Below the pieces are notes generated by a model, which was not told the origin of the DNA, ran no database searches, and was given only the letters and a program-made list of their open reading frames with translations. From NCBI GenBank assembly GCA_034420695.1, contig DAOULB010000018.1:186001-250000 (forward strand): a stretch of 64,000 nt of DNA, given 5' to 3'. Both the position numbers and the translations under genes were made by a program. Position 1 is the stretch's first letter. Every line of letters begins with the position of its first letter. The stretch is from Io17-Chloro-G2 sp034420695 (GTDB taxonomy: Bacteria > Chloroflexota > Dehalococcoidia > Lucifugimonadales > UBA3495). Shown one piece after another: positions 51,892 through 60,088 of the stretch.

Positions 51892-52351
51892 AATTTCACA
51901 ACCTCTAATCTTTGTCTTTCTCTTCTACTCTGCTCTTTTGTGGGGAACTGGGTAAAGGATTGTGGGATTGCATGAGGCTGCCCGGAGGACTCCGGGCAGG
52001 ACTTCGTGGAGGACCGCGGCCCCGGTCAGCGCAAGGCACTGTCCGGGCCAAAAGACAGATGGCGGCACAACTGCAACCGACCGGGCTCGGGGAGCGCCGA
52101 CCGGAGAGAACCGAAGGGGCTACACCGCTGGTATACTGGGGGAAGGGGAAAAAACTAAAAGAGGAAGGAAAATAAACTACTTGGGGGAGGCTTCTTACCA
52201 CCCTTCCCCAAGCCGTATGTTGGGGAAGGAGAGGAAGGCCTTGAAACCAAACACCCCGCTGCAGGGGCTGCCTTCATAGTCGGTTACCGTCCTTGGTAAC
52301 CAAAAACGTGACCGTATCACGTTAATCTCTTCTCCCTATCTCGTCGCGGCA
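51892..52351 (-). promoter_or_regulatory. long structured leader of pstS
   Basis: The region between the predicted transcription start (about 52345) and the pstS ATG is some 450 nt, with no convincing gene. It contains three inverted repeats: ACGTGA/TCACGT (52306-52322), GGTTACC/GGTAACC (52282-52301) and a 10-bp stem CCTTCCCCAA/TTGGGGAAGG (52202-52229). No PhoB box was recognised. It may be a cis-regulatory RNA or may hold operators. Confidence 0.55.
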
Positions 52352-52380
52352 ATAATAAGACTCCGAAACCCTCCTGTCAA
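52352..52380 (-). promoter_or_regulatory. pstS promoter
   Basis: On the minus strand TTGACA (52380-52375), exactly 17 nt, TATTAT (52357-52352): the best sigma-70-type promoter in the window. The start codon of the divergent LLM gene is 25 nt away. Confidence 0.75.
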
Positions 52381-52404
52381 TATCCCAATCCGGTCGAATT
52401 GAGA

Positions 52405-53442
52405 ATGGATTTGAAGCTGGAACTAAGCGTAGTAGACCAGTCCCCGGTCAGGGCCGGAGGCACCGCCGGCGATGCCCTCCGGGAGACCATAGAGCTTGCC
52501 GTGGCGGTGGAAAGCTTCGGCTACCGCCGTTTCTGGGTGGCCGAGCACCACAGCATAGCCAACTTCGCCGGCACCAGCCCGGAGATTCTGACCGGGCAGA
52601 TTGCCGGGCGCACCAATTCCATAAGGGTCGGCACCGGCGGCGTTATGCTGTCCCACTACAGTTCCTTCAAAGTTGCCGAGAACTTCCGGGTGTTGGAGGC
52701 CCTGTATCCGGGACGAATTGACTTGGGCATTGGCCGCGCCCCGGGAAGTGACCAATTGACCTCCGCCGCACTGGTTTACCCGGGCCGCCCACGGGACGTT
52801 TCCCACTTTCCACGGCAGGTGGTGGACCTGCTTGGGCACCTTTCGGGCACCATGGACCCCACCCATCCCTTCTCCAATATCAAGGCCGGCCCGTCGCTTG
52901 ACTCCATGCCCGATGTCTGGCTGCTGGGTTCCCGGCAGGAAAGCGCATTCATGGCGGCCCAACTGGGACTGCCCTTCGCCTACGCCCATTTCTTTGGAAT
53001 AGGTGTGGAGGACGGGCCCGGCATCGTTGAGGAGTACCGCCAAGGCTTCCGGCCCTCGGAGTACTTGGCCGAACCCAAAGTCAATGTGGGCGTGCACGTG
53101 CTCTGTGCCGAGACCGAGGAGAAGGCCCTTCACTTGGCCCAGAGCCGCAACCTGGGCAGGCTCTACTCCGTAACCGGCAGGGCCAAGGGAATTCCGACCA
53201 TCGAAGAGGCCTTGAACTACCCTTACCAGGCCAACGAAGCGGCCTTTATGGAACAGTACCGCCGGCTGTGCGTCGACGGCGACCCGGACCAAGTGAAGGA
53301 GCGGCTGGAAGCTATCGCTGAGAGTTACCAGACACCGGACCTGTCCATCGTCACCATCTGCCACGACTTCCAAGACCGGGTGCGCTCCTACGAGCTATTG
53401 GCAGAGGCCTGCGGGCTTTCCGAATCTCCCCCACCCGGCTAG
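52405..53442 (+). CDS. LLM-class flavin-dependent oxidoreductase 1 (MsnO8-like)
   Basis: A 345-aa luciferase-like monooxygenase: N-terminal LELSVVDQSPVRAGG, the MsnO8-type opening, then RFWVAEHHSIANFAGTSPEIL, VGTGGVMLSHYSSFKVAENFRVLEALYPGRIDLGIGRAPGSD, and a long TIM barrel. It would use FMNH2 and O2 to oxidise an unknown organic or sulfonate-type substrate. ATG 52405 is preferred over TTG 52399 on codon type. It converges on LLM gene 2 with the stop codons overlapping by 4 nt. Confidence 0.88.
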   Translation: MDLKLELSVVDQSPVRAGGTAGDALRETIELAVAVESFGYRRFWVAEHHSIANFAGTSPEILTGQIAGRTNSIRVGTGGVMLSHYSSFKVAENFRVLEALYPGRIDLGIGRAPGSDQLTSAALVYPGRPRDVSHFPRQVVDLLGHLSGTMDPTHPFSNIKAGPSLDSMPDVWLLGSRQESAFMAAQLGLPFAYAHFFGIGVEDGPGIVEEYRQGFRPSEYLAEPKVNVGVHVLCAETEEKALHLAQSRNLGRLYSVTGRAKGIPTIEEALNYPYQANEAAFMEQYRRLCVDGDPDQVKERLEAIAESYQTPDLSIVTICHDFQDRVRSYELLAEACGLSESPPPG

Positions 53443-54428
53443 GGCGCTAAGGCCTCCATCGTCCGCCGGTACGACTCCCTGATGTCTCCCAGCGGGAGCG
53501 GCGCCACTACCGGCTTGTCCAACCCCATCCCCCGCAATTGCTCCAAGCCTGCCCGGCACTCTTCTGCATCGCCCACAATTCCCATCTCCTGCTCCATCTT
53601 TGCACTCACTGCCCCGGCGCTATCATGCTCGGACTCGGCTTGGTCCATCTCGTTGGCAAACCCGGTGCTGCGGAAGAAGTTGCGGTAGAAGGCGTTGTGC
53701 AGGTAGTGGGACATCTGCTGGCGGAGGCTTTCCAACCCCGCCTCTTTGTCGTTGGTGACGGCCACCCGCACGTAGCCGGATATTGCCACCTCCGCCGGAT
53801 CCCTGCCCGCGTCCTCCGCCCCTTCCCGCACCAGGCGCACCGCTTCCTCCAAGTAAGAGGCGGCAGTCCAGCTCAACAGGACGCCGTCAGCCAGCGCCCC
53901 GGCCATCCGCAGCATCCGCGGCCCTAGGGCGGCTAGGTAGATAGGTGGTGGCTCCGTACCCAGGACCCCATCAATAGGAGAGATTCCCAGTACTGCCCGG
54001 TCCACGTTGAAGACCCGCCCGTGGAAGGTGGTCTCTTGTCCGCTGAGAAGCTGGCGGATGATTATCACCGCTTCCTCGATGTGGGAGAGGGGGCGCCGGA
54101 AGGGGATACCGTGGCTGTTTTTCACCGCCGGGGCGTTGCCGGTGCCCAGCCCCAGGATGAACCTTCCTCCTGAAACTTGGGCCAACCCGGCCGCGGACAT
54201 GGCAGTGATATAGGGTGTGCGGGAGAAGACGGGCAGTATTCCGGTGCCAACGACGATTTCCCGGGTGGCCAGGGCCACGGCGGTCAACAGGGTCAGGGAA
54301 TCCCTGCCGGCGCCCTCGGTCATCCATAGTTCGCCGTACCCCAGCCGCTCTGCCAAGACGCCCAGTTCCTGGAAGTCGGTGGGAGCCAGTTGGGGCTCGT
54401 TGCCCACCCGTACGCCTAAGAAGGCCAT
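53439..54428 (-). CDS. LLM-class flavin-dependent oxidoreductase 2
   Basis: A 329-aa luciferase-like protein of the F420/FMN-dependent TIGR03620-like kind: ELGVLAERLGYGELWMTEGAGRDSLTLLTAVALAT, VGTGILPVFSRTPYITAMSAAGLAQVSGGRFILGLGTGNAPAV (the flavin phosphate region), then PPIYLAALGPRMLRMAGALADGVLLSW. Cofactor (FMN or F420) cannot be decided by eye. ATG 54428 follows GGAG by 6 nt; an upstream start would add 19 residues with no RBS. It follows the haloacid dehalogenase gene by 16 nt. Confidence 0.88.
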   Translation of the reverse strand: MAFLGVRVGNEPQLAPTDFQELGVLAERLGYGELWMTEGAGRDSLTLLTAVALATREIVVGTGILPVFSRTPYITAMSAAGLAQVSGGRFILGLGTGNAPAVKNSHGIPFRRPLSHIEEAVIIIRQLLSGQETTFHGRVFNVDRAVLGISPIDGVLGTEPPPIYLAALGPRMLRMAGALADGVLLSWTAASYLEEAVRLVREGAEDAGRDPAEVAISGYVRVAVTNDKEAGLESLRQQMSHYLHNAFYRNFFRSTGFANEMDQAESEHDSAGAVSAKMEQEMGIVGDAEECRAGLEQLRGMGLDKPVVAPLPLGDIRESYRRTMEALAP

Positions 54429-54444
54429 TTCGACTCCTAGCCAG

Positions 54445-55194
54445 TTAAAGGGCTCGGCCCTCTGCGGGTGCGGTATAGCGGTCAAGTTGGGCTGCCAAGT
54501 CGATAAAGTCGCTGGCGACTATGTCAAAGGAGGGGTCCGGTGTTGGGTCCGGGGTGCGTCCCGGACCACGTTCCATGGGTCTCGGAACAAATGCCAGCTT
54601 GAGGCCTGCCCTCCCCGCGGCCAGCAGGTCTCCTTGGTGGGCCGCCACCATCATCACTTGGGAAGGTTCAAGCCCCAGAAGTTCAACCGCCGTAAGATAG
54701 CTCTCCGGGTCGGGCTTGTAGTGCCTGGCCAGTTCGGCCCCCAGGATGCAGTCCCAAGGCAGCCCCGCGTTCTTGGCCATGTTGGTCATCAAAGCTACGT
54801 TGCCGTTGGACATCGGGGCAATGATGAAGCGGTGCTTCAGCCGGTACAGGCCGGGGACCGAGTCGGGCCAAGGCTTGAGGTCATGCCAAGCCCGGTTGAG
54901 TTCATCCTTGGCTTCGTCTTCAATGCCGGTTATCCCAAACTCGGCAAGCACTTCATCCAAGGAAAGCCGGTGCAGCCTGTCCAAGTTGGTCCAAGGCAAC
55001 TGGCCGGTGCGGACCCGGTCCATGAAGGGTTGGTACTTGCTGCGCCAAGCATCGGCAAAAGCCGCCCAGTCCGCTTCCACGCCGTGGATGTTGCCGAACA
55101 TTTCTCCGTGCTCGATGACGCTGCTGCGCCAATCGACCACGGTGCCGAAGACGTCGAATATCAGGGCCTTGACGTTGGAAGTATCCATGCCCAT
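54445..55194 (-). CDS. haloacid dehalogenase, type II-like
   Basis: A 249-aa L-2-haloacid-dehalogenase-like HAD protein: nucleophile Asp14 in IFDVFGTVVDWR, SNGN (motif II) near 129, Lys in HYKPDPESY and MMVAAHQGDLLAAGRAGLK, the AAHxxDL variant of motif III-IV typical of type II dehalogenases. Cytoplasmic. It would hydrolyse L-2-haloalkanoates to D-2-hydroxyalkanoates. With the LLM gene downstream it may belong to a degradation operon. Confidence 0.88.
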   Translation of the reverse strand: MGMDTSNVKALIFDVFGTVVDWRSSVIEHGEMFGNIHGVEADWAAFADAWRSKYQPFMDRVRTGQLPWTNLDRLHRLSLDEVLAEFGITGIEDEAKDELNRAWHDLKPWPDSVPGLYRLKHRFIIAPMSNGNVALMTNMAKNAGLPWDCILGAELARHYKPDPESYLTAVELLGLEPSQVMMVAAHQGDLLAAGRAGLKLAFVPRPMERGPGRTPDPTPDPSFDIVASDFIDLAAQLDRYTAPAEGRAL

Positions 55195-55242
55195 CCCTGC
55201 GGTGGCTTGGTGATGTGCCGCCGAGACAACCGGGGCGTAGTC

Positions 55243-55713
55243 CTACAACTTGCCGAGTTCGGCCTGCACTTCGTCGTAGTCTGGCTCCACGCCGGGGTTG
55301 GGCCCCACCCAGGCGTAGCGGACCACGCCTTGGCCGTCCACTACGTACACTGCCCTCTTGGAGGCGGTGTAACCATCCATGCCGGCAAAATTGGGAATGG
55401 CCAAGTCATAACTCTCCACGGCTTCCCTCTGGAAGTCGCAAAGAAGCGGGAAGTTCAGGTTGTTCTGGTCGCTGAAAGCCTTCTGGGCGAACGCTCCGTC
55501 CACCGAGATGCCGAGGACTTGGGCGTTGAGGTTGTTCAACGCGTCCAGCCGGTCTCGGAAGGTGCACATTTCGGTGGTGCAAACTCCGGTGAAGGCCCCG
55601 GGGAAGAAAGCCAGCACCACGTTCTTTCCCCGAAATTCGCTCAAGCTCTTGGCCTGACGGTCAGCATCGTACAGGGTGAAGTCTGGTGCTTGCTGGCCAA
55701 CCTCTACTGCCAT
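55243..55713 (-). CDS. peroxiredoxin (AhpE/BCP-like)
   Basis: A 156-aa thiol peroxidase: peroxidatic Cys45 in PGAFTGVCTTEMC, with Cys50 five residues on as a possible resolving Cys. PNFAGMDGYTASKRAVYVVDGQGVVRYAWVG is the one-Cys/AhpE-type end. It reduces peroxides in the cytoplasm. ATG 55713 has GGAGG 5 nt upstream; ATG 55725 would overlap this RBS. Divergent from the gamma-glutamyltransferase gene. Confidence 0.9.
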   Translation of the reverse strand: MAVEVGQQAPDFTLYDADRQAKSLSEFRGKNVVLAFFPGAFTGVCTTEMCTFRDRLDALNNLNAQVLGISVDGAFAQKAFSDQNNLNFPLLCDFQREAVESYDLAIPNFAGMDGYTASKRAVYVVDGQGVVRYAWVGPNPGVEPDYDEVQAELGKL

Positions 55714-55884
55714 TTCATCCTCCATTCCTTGCGGCCGTTCCTATGGGCTGACGGCCTTAATCTAGGCCTCGAGGTCTTTCCCCGAGGCTGGCACAGTTTA
55801 CCACAGGCGCCGGCCGGTGGCCCTGGCAGTGGCCTCCGGCGGCCTATGTTAAAATCCCTTTCGAAAGACAGGCAGGAGAGGCGA

Positions 55885-57474
55885 ATGTTTTTCGATTCTC
55901 GACGGTCCATGGTGCTGGCCAAAAATGGAATGGTGGCCACCAGCCAGCCATTGGGGGCAATGGCCGGGCTGAGAACCCTCATGGAAGGCGGCAACCCGGT
56001 GGACGCCGCAGTGGCCGCCGCCGCGGCCTTGAACGTGGTGGAAGTCGTATCCACCGGGGTCGGGGGGGATATGTTCGCCATGGTCTGGAACAATTCCGAC
56101 AAGAGCATACGCGCCATCAACGGCAGCGGGCGGGCCCCGGCCGCTGCGTCTTTGGATGAGCTTAGGGACCAAGGTCATCGCGAGATGCCCTATTTCAGCC
56201 CCTACACCGTCACCGTGCCCGGCACGGTCCACGGCTGGGAGACCATCCTCCGGGAGTGCGGCACCATGCCGCTGTCCGAGGTCCTGAAACCGGCCATCCA
56301 ATATGCTGAAGAAGGGTTCCCGGTATCGGACTACATTTCTTACCAGTGGTCCACCATGGTGGAAAAGCTTGCCCGGCTTCCCTCTGGACAGGAAATGCTC
56401 ATCGACGGCCGGTCGCCCCGGCAAGGTGAAGTGATGCGTATGCCCAACTTGGGCCGCACCCTGCGCACCATTGCCGAAGGCGGGTCCGAGGCCTTCTACC
56501 GGGGGCCGATTGCCAAGAAGATGGCAGACTTCGTCCAGGAACAGGGCGGCTGGCTGTCGGTGGAAGACATGGCCGCCCACACCTCCAACTGGGAGGAACC
56601 CATCAGTACCGACTACCGGGGCGTAACCTGCTGGGAGTCGCCTCCCGCCGACCAAGGCATCGCCGCCTTGGAGGCCCTGAACATAGCCGAGGGATGGGAC
56701 GTGGCATCCATGGGTTCCCAGACCCCGGAGACCTACCACCACTTCATAGAGGCCATGCGCCTGTCCTTCGCCGACGCCTTCAGGTACATAGGAGACCCCT
56801 CGATGACCGATGTGCCCGTGGAACGGCTCCTTTCCAAGGATTATGCGGCGGAACGTCGGGCGTTGATCGACCCCGTGCGCGCCATGGACACCGCGCCCCA
56901 CGGGCAGGCGTCCGGCGGCGACACGGTTTACATCAGCTGCGTCGATGGCCAAGGCAACGCCTGCTCCTTCATCAACAGCGTGTACAACAACTTCGGCACC
57001 GGGCTGATAGTCCCCGGCACGGGGATCGCACTGCACAACCGCGGGGCGCTGTTCTCTCTGGAGGAAGGCCACCCCAACGCCTTGGCCCCCGGCAAGCGGC
57101 CCTACCACACCATCATCCCGGCCTTGGCCACCAAGGACGGTGAGCTGTGGCTGTGCTACGGCATGATGGGGGCCTTCATGCAACCGCAAGGGCACCTGCA
57201 ACTGGTCCGCAACATGGTGGACTTTGGCATGGACCCCCAGAAGGCCATTAACGCCTTGCGGTTCATGGTGGCCGGAGATTCGGTGCTGCTGGAAGAGGGG
57301 CTCGATCCGGAAGTGACCGGCAAGTTGCAGCAAATGGGCCACCGGGTGCGCATCGTGGCAGGCCACGAGCGGGTGACCATAGGCGGGGCGCAAGTCATCC
57401 AGAGAGACCCGGAAACCGGCGTCCTTGCCGCCGGGTCGGAGCCCAGGAAGGACGGCTGCGCCGTCGGCTGGTAG
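55885..57474 (+). CDS. gamma-glutamyltransferase family protein
   Basis: A 529-aa N-terminal-nucleophile hydrolase precursor. The large-subunit part contains VATSQPLGAMAGLRTLMEGGNPVDAAVAAAAALNVVEVVSTGVGGDMFA; autocleavage would occur before the Thr in GGDTVYIS (about residue 347), leaving the small subunit with the PYHTIIPA and GAFMQPQGHLQ motifs. No signal peptide, so a cytoplasmic GGT-like acylase. Substrates may be glutathione-type peptides or other gamma-glutamyl compounds; with the thiol enzymes nearby, glutathione sulfur turnover is a possibility. ATG 55885 follows GGAGAGG. Confidence 0.9.
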   Translation: MFFDSRRSMVLAKNGMVATSQPLGAMAGLRTLMEGGNPVDAAVAAAAALNVVEVVSTGVGGDMFAMVWNNSDKSIRAINGSGRAPAAASLDELRDQGHREMPYFSPYTVTVPGTVHGWETILRECGTMPLSEVLKPAIQYAEEGFPVSDYISYQWSTMVEKLARLPSGQEMLIDGRSPRQGEVMRMPNLGRTLRTIAEGGSEAFYRGPIAKKMADFVQEQGGWLSVEDMAAHTSNWEEPISTDYRGVTCWESPPADQGIAALEALNIAEGWDVASMGSQTPETYHHFIEAMRLSFADAFRYIGDPSMTDVPVERLLSKDYAAERRALIDPVRAMDTAPHGQASGGDTVYISCVDGQGNACSFINSVYNNFGTGLIVPGTGIALHNRGALFSLEEGHPNALAPGKRPYHTIIPALATKDGELWLCYGMMGAFMQPQGHLQLVRNMVDFGMDPQKAINALRFMVAGDSVLLEEGLDPEVTGKLQQMGHRVRIVAGHERVTIGGAQVIQRDPETGVLAAGSEPRKDGCAVGW

Positions 57475-57555
57475 GAACGCCTCACGGCTTCCTCCTCGCT
57501 TGGCCCTGCCCTGTCTGCCGGGCCTCCTGCTGTATCCGGCCCGCTGTCTGCGCTC

Positions 57556-58686
57556 CTACCAGTCCTTGATGATTGGCAGGACCTCTTTCCCGAACATGCC
57601 GATATTGGCCATGGTGGCTTTGTGCGACATGCGGGACTCCTGCCCGTACATGATCAGGTGCTCCATGCCTACGGTGTCGTGGAGGTATTTCAGCTTCTCC
57701 AGCACCGTGTCCGGCGTGCCGCAGACTATATGGTAATTCTCCTTCAGTTCTTCGAAGGACTGCTGGATTAGGGGTCGCCGGTTGCGCCGGGCCGCCACTT
57801 GGGCCCCGGCCTGGCTGCGGTAGCCCACCGGGTTCATGTACTCCCTGGGCCCCCGGGTGGTCTCGCCCATGCGCCAGATGAAGTGCCGGGCCTCTTCATC
57901 GGCTTTTTCCTGGGTTTCCGCCACATAGCAGCACAGTAGGTAGCCGAAGTTGTCAGCCGTGGGCTCGAAGCCCGACTCCAAGGCAGTGGCGCGGTAGATG
58001 TTGAACAGGTCGATGGTTACGTCCAAGGGAGTCAGGAACGCTACGTAGGTGTAGCCGTGGCGGGCCGACCATTCAGCGGTTTCCGGGCTGGCGGTGCCCG
58101 GCACCCATACCGGGGGATGGGGCTTCTGGATGGGCACCATCCACGGGTTGACCACTCGGAAATTGTAGTGCTTGCCCTCCCAGCGGAAGGGGCCGGGGGT
58201 GGTCCACGTCTTGATTAGCAGGTCGTGGCACTCCTCGAAGCGTTCCCGGTTGTACATGGGGTTAGCATTGGTGGAAACCGTTTCAACCCCTGTGCCCCTT
58301 ACCATTCCCGAGATAACCCGCCCCCCGGAGATAACGTCGATCATGGCAATCTCTTCGGCCAAGCGCACCGGGTTTTCGTGGATTGGCAGGATGTTCCCCA
58401 AGAGCAGTATCTTGGCCTGCTTGGTCACCCGGGCCAGGACTGCTGCCGCCAAGTTACAGGAGCTGTTCATGCACGACGGCGTGTTGTGGTGCTCGTTGAG
58501 CATGATGCCGTCGTAGCCCAGCTCGTCCACGTACTGGCACTCGTCGAAGTAACGCTGGAAAAGCCCGTTGGCCAGCTCCGGGTTGAAGTAGCTGTTGGGA
58601 AAAGTGAGGCGCAGCGACGGGTACTTGCTCCCCTCCTCGTCGGGATACTCGTGATAAGGGAACTCGCTGAAGTAATAGACCTTCAT
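57556..58686 (-). CDS. LLM-class flavin-dependent oxidoreductase 3
   Basis: A 376-aa luciferase-like monooxygenase, larger than the other two: KVYYFSEFPYHEYPDEEG at the start, DECQYVDELGYDGIMLNEHHNTPSCMNSSCNLAAAVLA, LLGNILPIHENPVRLAEEIAMIDVISGGRVISGMVRGTG, PVWVPGTASPETAEWSARHGYTYVAF. It looks like the alkanal/alkane-type LLM group. ATG 58686 follows GGAGG by about 10 nt. Single gene between the GGT and the toxin-antitoxin cluster. Confidence 0.9.
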   Translation of the reverse strand: MKVYYFSEFPYHEYPDEEGSKYPSLRLTFPNSYFNPELANGLFQRYFDECQYVDELGYDGIMLNEHHNTPSCMNSSCNLAAAVLARVTKQAKILLLGNILPIHENPVRLAEEIAMIDVISGGRVISGMVRGTGVETVSTNANPMYNRERFEECHDLLIKTWTTPGPFRWEGKHYNFRVVNPWMVPIQKPHPPVWVPGTASPETAEWSARHGYTYVAFLTPLDVTIDLFNIYRATALESGFEPTADNFGYLLCCYVAETQEKADEEARHFIWRMGETTRGPREYMNPVGYRSQAGAQVAARRNRRPLIQQSFEELKENYHIVCGTPDTVLEKLKYLHDTVGMEHLIMYGQESRMSHKATMANIGMFGKEVLPIIKDW

Positions 58687-58777
58687 GGGGCAAACGCCTC
58701 CTTCAGGGGCAAGTCAGAGGATTATATACCCTGTGGTGAAAGGGGCGTTCACAGGGGCCAAGGCTGCCTTGGCGAGG

Positions 58778-59020
58778 CTACCTAAACCTTTCGACCAATT
58801 CCTGCAGGCCAACGCGGCCCAAGCCGGTCTGCTTGATGCTGAGAATCGCGCCGAGAGTCCTGCTCTTTAGTGGTGCGGACTGGTCCGGTATTACCGTTGA
58901 ACGGGGACGTGGCTCCCCGGGAAAAGTCCGAGAGAAGAAAATTCCGTGGTTCCGGCGCCCTCCCCTAGTCCATCCGTCAAGCTCCAGAAGGCGAATCAGT
59001 TGACGGCCTGAAATCTCCAC
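58778..59020 (-). CDS. hicA: HicA-family toxin
   Basis: An 80-aa HicA-like mRNA interferase: ISGRQLIRLLELDGWTRGG, a His in RRNHG where HicA has G-S-H, the second strand STVIPDQSAPLKSRTLGAIL and a final QTGLGRVGLQELVERF. The G-S-H becoming R-N-H is unusual but the His stays. It is preceded by hicB, 6 nt upstream; GTG start. It acts on messages on the ribosome when not neutralised by HicB. Confidence 0.8.
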   Translation of the reverse strand: MEISGRQLIRLLELDGWTRGGRRNHGIFFSRTFPGEPRPRSTVIPDQSAPLKSRTLGAILSIKQTGLGRVGLQELVERFR

Positions 59021-59026
59021 AACCGG

Positions 59027-59344
59027 CTATGGCCCGGTCGTGGCTACGGCGAACCCAGCTTTTTCAGGACTTCCCGACGGACCAATCGGCACTACATGGA
59101 CATGGTTGTCTGCCAAGTACTCCTCAATGTCGCAGAGGCGTTCCATCTCATTGAGTTGAAGCTCAACGCATTCGCGCAACTGCTCCATTGCTTGCCCTAG
59201 GTCGCCCGCCTCCGCCGCTGTGCCCAATTCCAAGCAAACGCCAACCCAGTCCCCTGCCTCTTCCTGGAAATCCAGAGTCAAAAGAATCACATAATCGGCA
59301 GAACCCTGGCTATTCCTGTGAATTACAGCTGCAGTGTCTCGCAC
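59027..59344 (-). CDS. hicB: HicB-family antitoxin
   Basis: A 105-aa HicB-like protein: YVILLTLDFQEEAGDWVGVCLELGTAAEAGDLGQAMEQLRECVELQLNE forms the degenerate RNase H-like fold. No helix-turn-helix is seen. It pairs with HicA downstream. GTG 59344 follows GGAGGG by 6 nt, so the start is firm. Its first bases overlap the broken vapC frame (59323-59460), so the vapB-vapC'-hicBA genes are likely on one transcript. Confidence 0.8.
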   Translation of the reverse strand: MRDTAAVIHRNSQGSADYVILLTLDFQEEAGDWVGVCLELGTAAEAGDLGQAMEQLRECVELQLNEMERLCDIEEYLADNHVHVVPIGPSGSPEKAGFAVATTGP

Positions 59345-59460
59345 TGGAACCCTCCGGCACGGTGATGTGTGTAGGAATCAGGGACGCTAGACTGTGGCTT
59401 GAAGCGTTCGGGTTCGCCCGTCAGTATTGCCATGATTGCCGAAGTGTCAGCAACCATCAT
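59323..59460 (-). pseudogene. truncated VapC-like PIN toxin
   Basis: A 45-aa frame starts at ATG 59460, overlapping the vapB stop by 4 nt (ATGA), the classic vapBC joint. It reads MMVADTSAIMAILTGEPERF, the VapC N-terminus with the first PIN Asp5, then switches to unrelated residues and stops at 59323. The remaining two-thirds, including the other catalytic acids, is missing. The break is close to the hicB start, so deletion joined the two systems. Confidence 0.75.
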
Positions 59461-59804
59461 TTGGGTAGCCCATCTTCGTCGTATAGTTCTTCTTGCCAAG
59501 CCATGGACGGCGGATAGCTCTCGTCGTAGTTGGCAGGGTTTTCCTCACGCCATCGGCGCCCCACAGCGCTAAGTTCCCGCAGCATTTGCAATTCGGCCTT
59601 CATTTCACTGGGCGTCATTTTGCCGGGTTGTGGAAGAGTCTTGTTTTCCAGGGCGTCCAAAGCCATTCTCATTACCCGCTCCGACGCGTCCGAACCGGCA
59701 AAACCCAACCGCCTTGCTAGGTTTGTTATGCGTGCTTCAATACTTGGGTCCCCTGTCATGGCCATAGCGTCCTTTAGGACTTTGTTGTAAAGAGAATGTT
59801 TCAT
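59457..59804 (-). CDS. VapB-like antitoxin
   Basis: A 115-aa protein whose N-terminal half resembles the Rv0623/PSK-type VapB antitoxins: EARITNLARRLGFAGSDASERVMRMALDALENKT (about 22-55), a ribbon-helix-helix-type fold. The C-terminal half (RELSAVGRRWREENPANYDESYPPSMAWQEELYDEDGLP) is the toxin-wrapping tail. It overlaps the vapC remnant by ATGA. The toxin partner is truncated, so this antitoxin is probably an orphan. Confidence 0.72.
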   Translation of the reverse strand: MKHSLYNKVLKDAMAMTGDPSIEARITNLARRLGFAGSDASERVMRMALDALENKTLPQPGKMTPSEMKAELQMLRELSAVGRRWREENPANYDESYPPSMAWQEELYDEDGLPK

Positions 59805-59848
59805 TGTGAACCTGATCGCCCTGAGATAGTTGGGCTATGTCGCCGGCG

Positions 59849-60088
59849 TCAGCTGAGCTTGAGCAGGACGGTTGCAGGGTCTTCGCTGAAGTGTTCAAGC
59901 AAGAATCTGGCTGCTTTGGCCGTTTGAGGGGCAGGCAAACTAGTCTCAAGGAATAGTCCATTGGTTAACTTCCGAGGGTTCTTGAAAGATTGGTTGTCCT
60001 TGTGTTCTGGCTGTAGGTTGACATGGTATCGAAGCGGGCCGCTATCAATGGGACTAGAATCGACAGTAAATTTGCCATTCCTTATCAA
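59849..60088 (-). CDS. hypothetical small protein
   Basis: A 79-aa frame: IRNGKFTVDSSPIDSGPLRYHVNLQPEHKDNQ, then LFLETSLPAPQTAKAARFLLEHFSEDPATVLLKLS. No family recognised. Its TTG start overlaps the stop of the HsdR-N-like gene, suggesting coupling. The composition is unlike random high-GC sequence. Reality is uncertain. Confidence 0.5.
   Translation of the reverse strand: MIRNGKFTVDSSPIDSGPLRYHVNLQPEHKDNQSFKNPRKLTNGLFLETSLPAPQTAKAARFLLEHFSEDPATVLLKLS

Noticed and set aside
51905..52201. 98-aa minus frame in the pstS leader
   Set aside because: No domain and no clear RBS; the region is better explained as an untranslated leader.
52202..52229. 10-bp stem-loop as a terminator
   Set aside because: No T-run follows on either strand; kept only as a leader structure.
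54217..57474. 1085-aa plus-strand open frame across the LLM, dehalogenase and peroxiredoxin genes
   Set aside because: Its last half is the gamma-glutamyltransferase; the rest is antisense to three well-supported genes. The true start is ATG 55885 with its own RBS.
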